From: a virus
Strand: one strand, 5' to 3'
Length of the DNA: 31,105 bases
IMG/VR virus record: IMGVR_UViG_3300028416_000052
Coordinates: 1-31,105 of that record
The translations under genes and the position numbers were made by a program. The notes under the pieces were generated by a model, which had not been told where the DNA came from, ran no database searches, and worked only from the letters and a program-made list of their open reading frames with translations. This document shows, piece by piece, positions 30,056 to 31,105 of the stretch (the stretch's first letter is position 1; each line of letters opens with the position of its first letter).

Positions 30056-30595
30056 TTATTTAGTTAATAATTCTTTTACTTCTTTTGATATCTTATACTT
30101 TGCTTCTATTTTAGCAATATCTCCACCACCTTTCAAATAAGTTTTTGCTTTATCAAATTCGGGTGTATTCTTGTTTAACCAATTCTTATCGTTAGATGTT
30201 GTTTTAGCGGCTTTATTATGTGTGTTTGTTGAATCTGCATCTTTTGTATCATCGATTAAGAATAAGCCATTTAAAGCATATTTACGAGCATAAGATGAAC
30301 TACTACCAAAAGTTTGTGAAATGTCCATACCTTTCTTATTTGGGTCTATGCCCGCTTGTGCTTTTACGTGAACTTGGTTTTCACCATCAGATATAATTGC
30401 TATTGCTTCTACAAATAAAACACCTGCTAATTCTTTTACCTCATCTGATAAAGTTAATGTACAATTATGCTTTTTAAGAAGAGGTTTAACTGCTTCTAAT
30501 ATATCTTCACAACTTCTGTAATTGTATCTGCCAAATGAATTGTATTGGCTTTTTGGCGCTTTTAATTCTGCTTGAATTTTTGTTAATTTTTCCAT
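30056..30595 (-). CDS. erf: ERF-family single-strand annealing protein
   Basis: This 179-residue protein matches the ERF recombinase family, with QYNSFGRYNYRSCEDILEAV and LLKKHNCTLTLSDEV, then the signature GMDISQTFGSSSSYARKYALNGLF. ERF proteins form rings that anneal complementary single strands. A Lys/Asp linker (Thr/Asn rich) leads to a small C-terminal helix domain. It pairs functionally with the exonuclease VIII-type enzyme downstream. Its Asp-Pro pair uses GAC-CCA. Confidence 0.92.
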   Translation of the reverse strand: MEKLTKIQAELKAPKSQYNSFGRYNYRSCEDILEAVKPLLKKHNCTLTLSDEVKELAGVLFVEAIAIISDGENQVHVKAQAGIDPNKKGMDISQTFGSSSSYARKYALNGLFLIDDTKDADSTNTHNKAAKTTSNDKNWLNKNTPEFDKAKTYLKGGGDIAKIEAKYKISKEVKELLTK

Positions 30596-30597
30596 TT

Positions 30598-30846
30598 TTA
30601 TTTAGTTTTTAAGTTATTTAAAATTTCTCTTTGTATTCTCTGCTTGTTGTATTTATTATCAAATGATTCTTCACTTGATAAAAACCATTTAACACCCGAT
30701 AATATTCCTATAAGAAATGTTATTGGTGCAAATATCAAATACAATATACCTATTCCTATTTGACCTACATAAAATTTATGCGCTCCAACACTACCTAAAA
30801 ATAATGCTAATAATGCATAAGTGTTTTTGTTTTTAATTGTTCTCAT
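30598..30846 (-). CDS. TM2-domain membrane protein
   Basis: The 82 residues match the TM2 domain: a first membrane segment (TYALLALFLGSVGAHKFYVG with the conserved GAHKFYxG), then IGIGILYLIFAPITFLIG as the second, and a short basic cytosolic tail. TM2 proteins are widespread and of unclear function. Phage copies are often accessory genes. It lies 2 bases before the ERF gene. Confidence 0.8.
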   Translation of the reverse strand: MRTIKNKNTYALLALFLGSVGAHKFYVGQIGIGILYLIFAPITFLIGILSGVKWFLSSEESFDNKYNKQRIQREILNNLKTK

Positions 30847-30891
30847 AATTTCTAATTTTAATTGTTAAGTTACTAATTCGTTTTGGTACCT

Positions 30892-31105
30892 CTATTGTAT
30901 TGTAAATGTTAATTTGTAAGATGAAGAGATAGACCTTGTTGTTCTATTAAAAGCCATTTTATATGTTCCCTTTTCTTTTATAGTTTCTAATAAAGTTTTA
31001 TATCTATCCTTATCAAAGAATAATAAACCTCCTTTTGTAAAAAATGCTCTACCTATTGTGATAACATTACCACTTGGTGTTTTGATTTTTACATCTTCAA
31101 AAGTA
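30892..31105 (-). CDS. Partial early protein, cut by the right edge
   Basis: At least 70 residues of a frame open to the window edge are visible. They contain VKIKTPSGNVITIGRAFFTKG, a strand-rich stretch, then LLETIKEKGTYKMAF and end SSYKLTFTIQ. No motif is recognised and the start lies outside the window. The stop is followed by a 45-base gap before the TM2 gene. Confidence 0.7.
   Translation of the reverse strand, partial: TFEDVKIKTPSGNVITIGRAFFTKGGLLFFDKDRYKTLLETIKEKGTYKMAFNRTTRSISSSYKLTFTIQ

Noticed and set aside
1-31105. Integrase, attachment site, tRNA genes, insertion sequences or CRISPR array
   Set aside because: I looked for these and saw no recombinase-like frame, cloverleaf, inverted-repeat-bounded element or regularly spaced repeat array. 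The lifestyle cannot be decided from this window.

Overview
This window is most of the genome of a tailed double-stranded DNA phage (siphovirus-type, or a prophage of that kind) that infects a member of the Bacteroidetes, most likely a flavobacterium. The DNA is very A+T rich. Starts lack Shine-Dalgarno sequences. Two promoters match the Bacteroidetes form TTTG-N19-TATATTTG exactly, and terminators are short hairpins followed by T runs. Every gene I can support lies on the minus strand, so transcription runs from the right end to the left. I saw no integrase, repressor, tRNA gene, insertion sequence or CRISPR array. The right edge cuts a gene; the left edge falls just past a stop codon.

Reading in the direction of transcription, the right third (31.1-21.5 kb) is the early region. 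It encodes a TM2 membrane protein, an ERF-type single-strand annealing protein, a protein with an SSB-type acidic tail, a GIY-YIG-like nuclease, a RecA-fold ATPase, two PD-(D/E)XK nucleases (one of exonuclease VIII type), a DUF3310 protein, a small cytosine-C5 methyltransferase, a DnaA-domain-IV-like protein, a sigma-70-like factor and a beta-class amino-methyltransferase. Many proteins of 20-60 residues sit between these genes, joined by ATGA or TAATG stop/start overlaps. A 355-base gene-free, A+T-rich stretch with two families of short direct repeats follows the DnaA-like gene and is the best origin candidate.

The middle (21.4-5.2 kb) is the packaging and virion region. Its order is TerS, TerL, tail assembly chaperone (0 frame plus a -1 frame extension reached at a T10 run), tail terminator-like and gp10-like joining proteins, two large tail proteins, tape measure, XkdF-type protease, scaffold candidate, major capsid protein, tail tube, portal and connector. 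Tail genes therefore precede head genes, and the portal comes near the end instead of next to TerL.

The left end (5.4-0.6 kb) holds two tandem paralogous adhesin/fibre proteins and a lysis cassette: holin-like membrane protein, membrane-anchored GAF-like protein, M15 peptidase endolysin and a candidate unimolecular spanin. A strong terminator closes this unit. Beyond it lies one helix-turn-helix gene with its own promoter element.

Three signals stand out. The tail chaperone locus is coding in two overlapping frames. A 13-base motif, TAWWTTGTAATAT, lies exactly 4 bases before the ATG of four late genes. The tetramer GATC appears to be absent from all 31 kb, and the Asp-Pro, Asp-His and Asp-Gln pairs I checked all use GAC in place of the otherwise common GAT.
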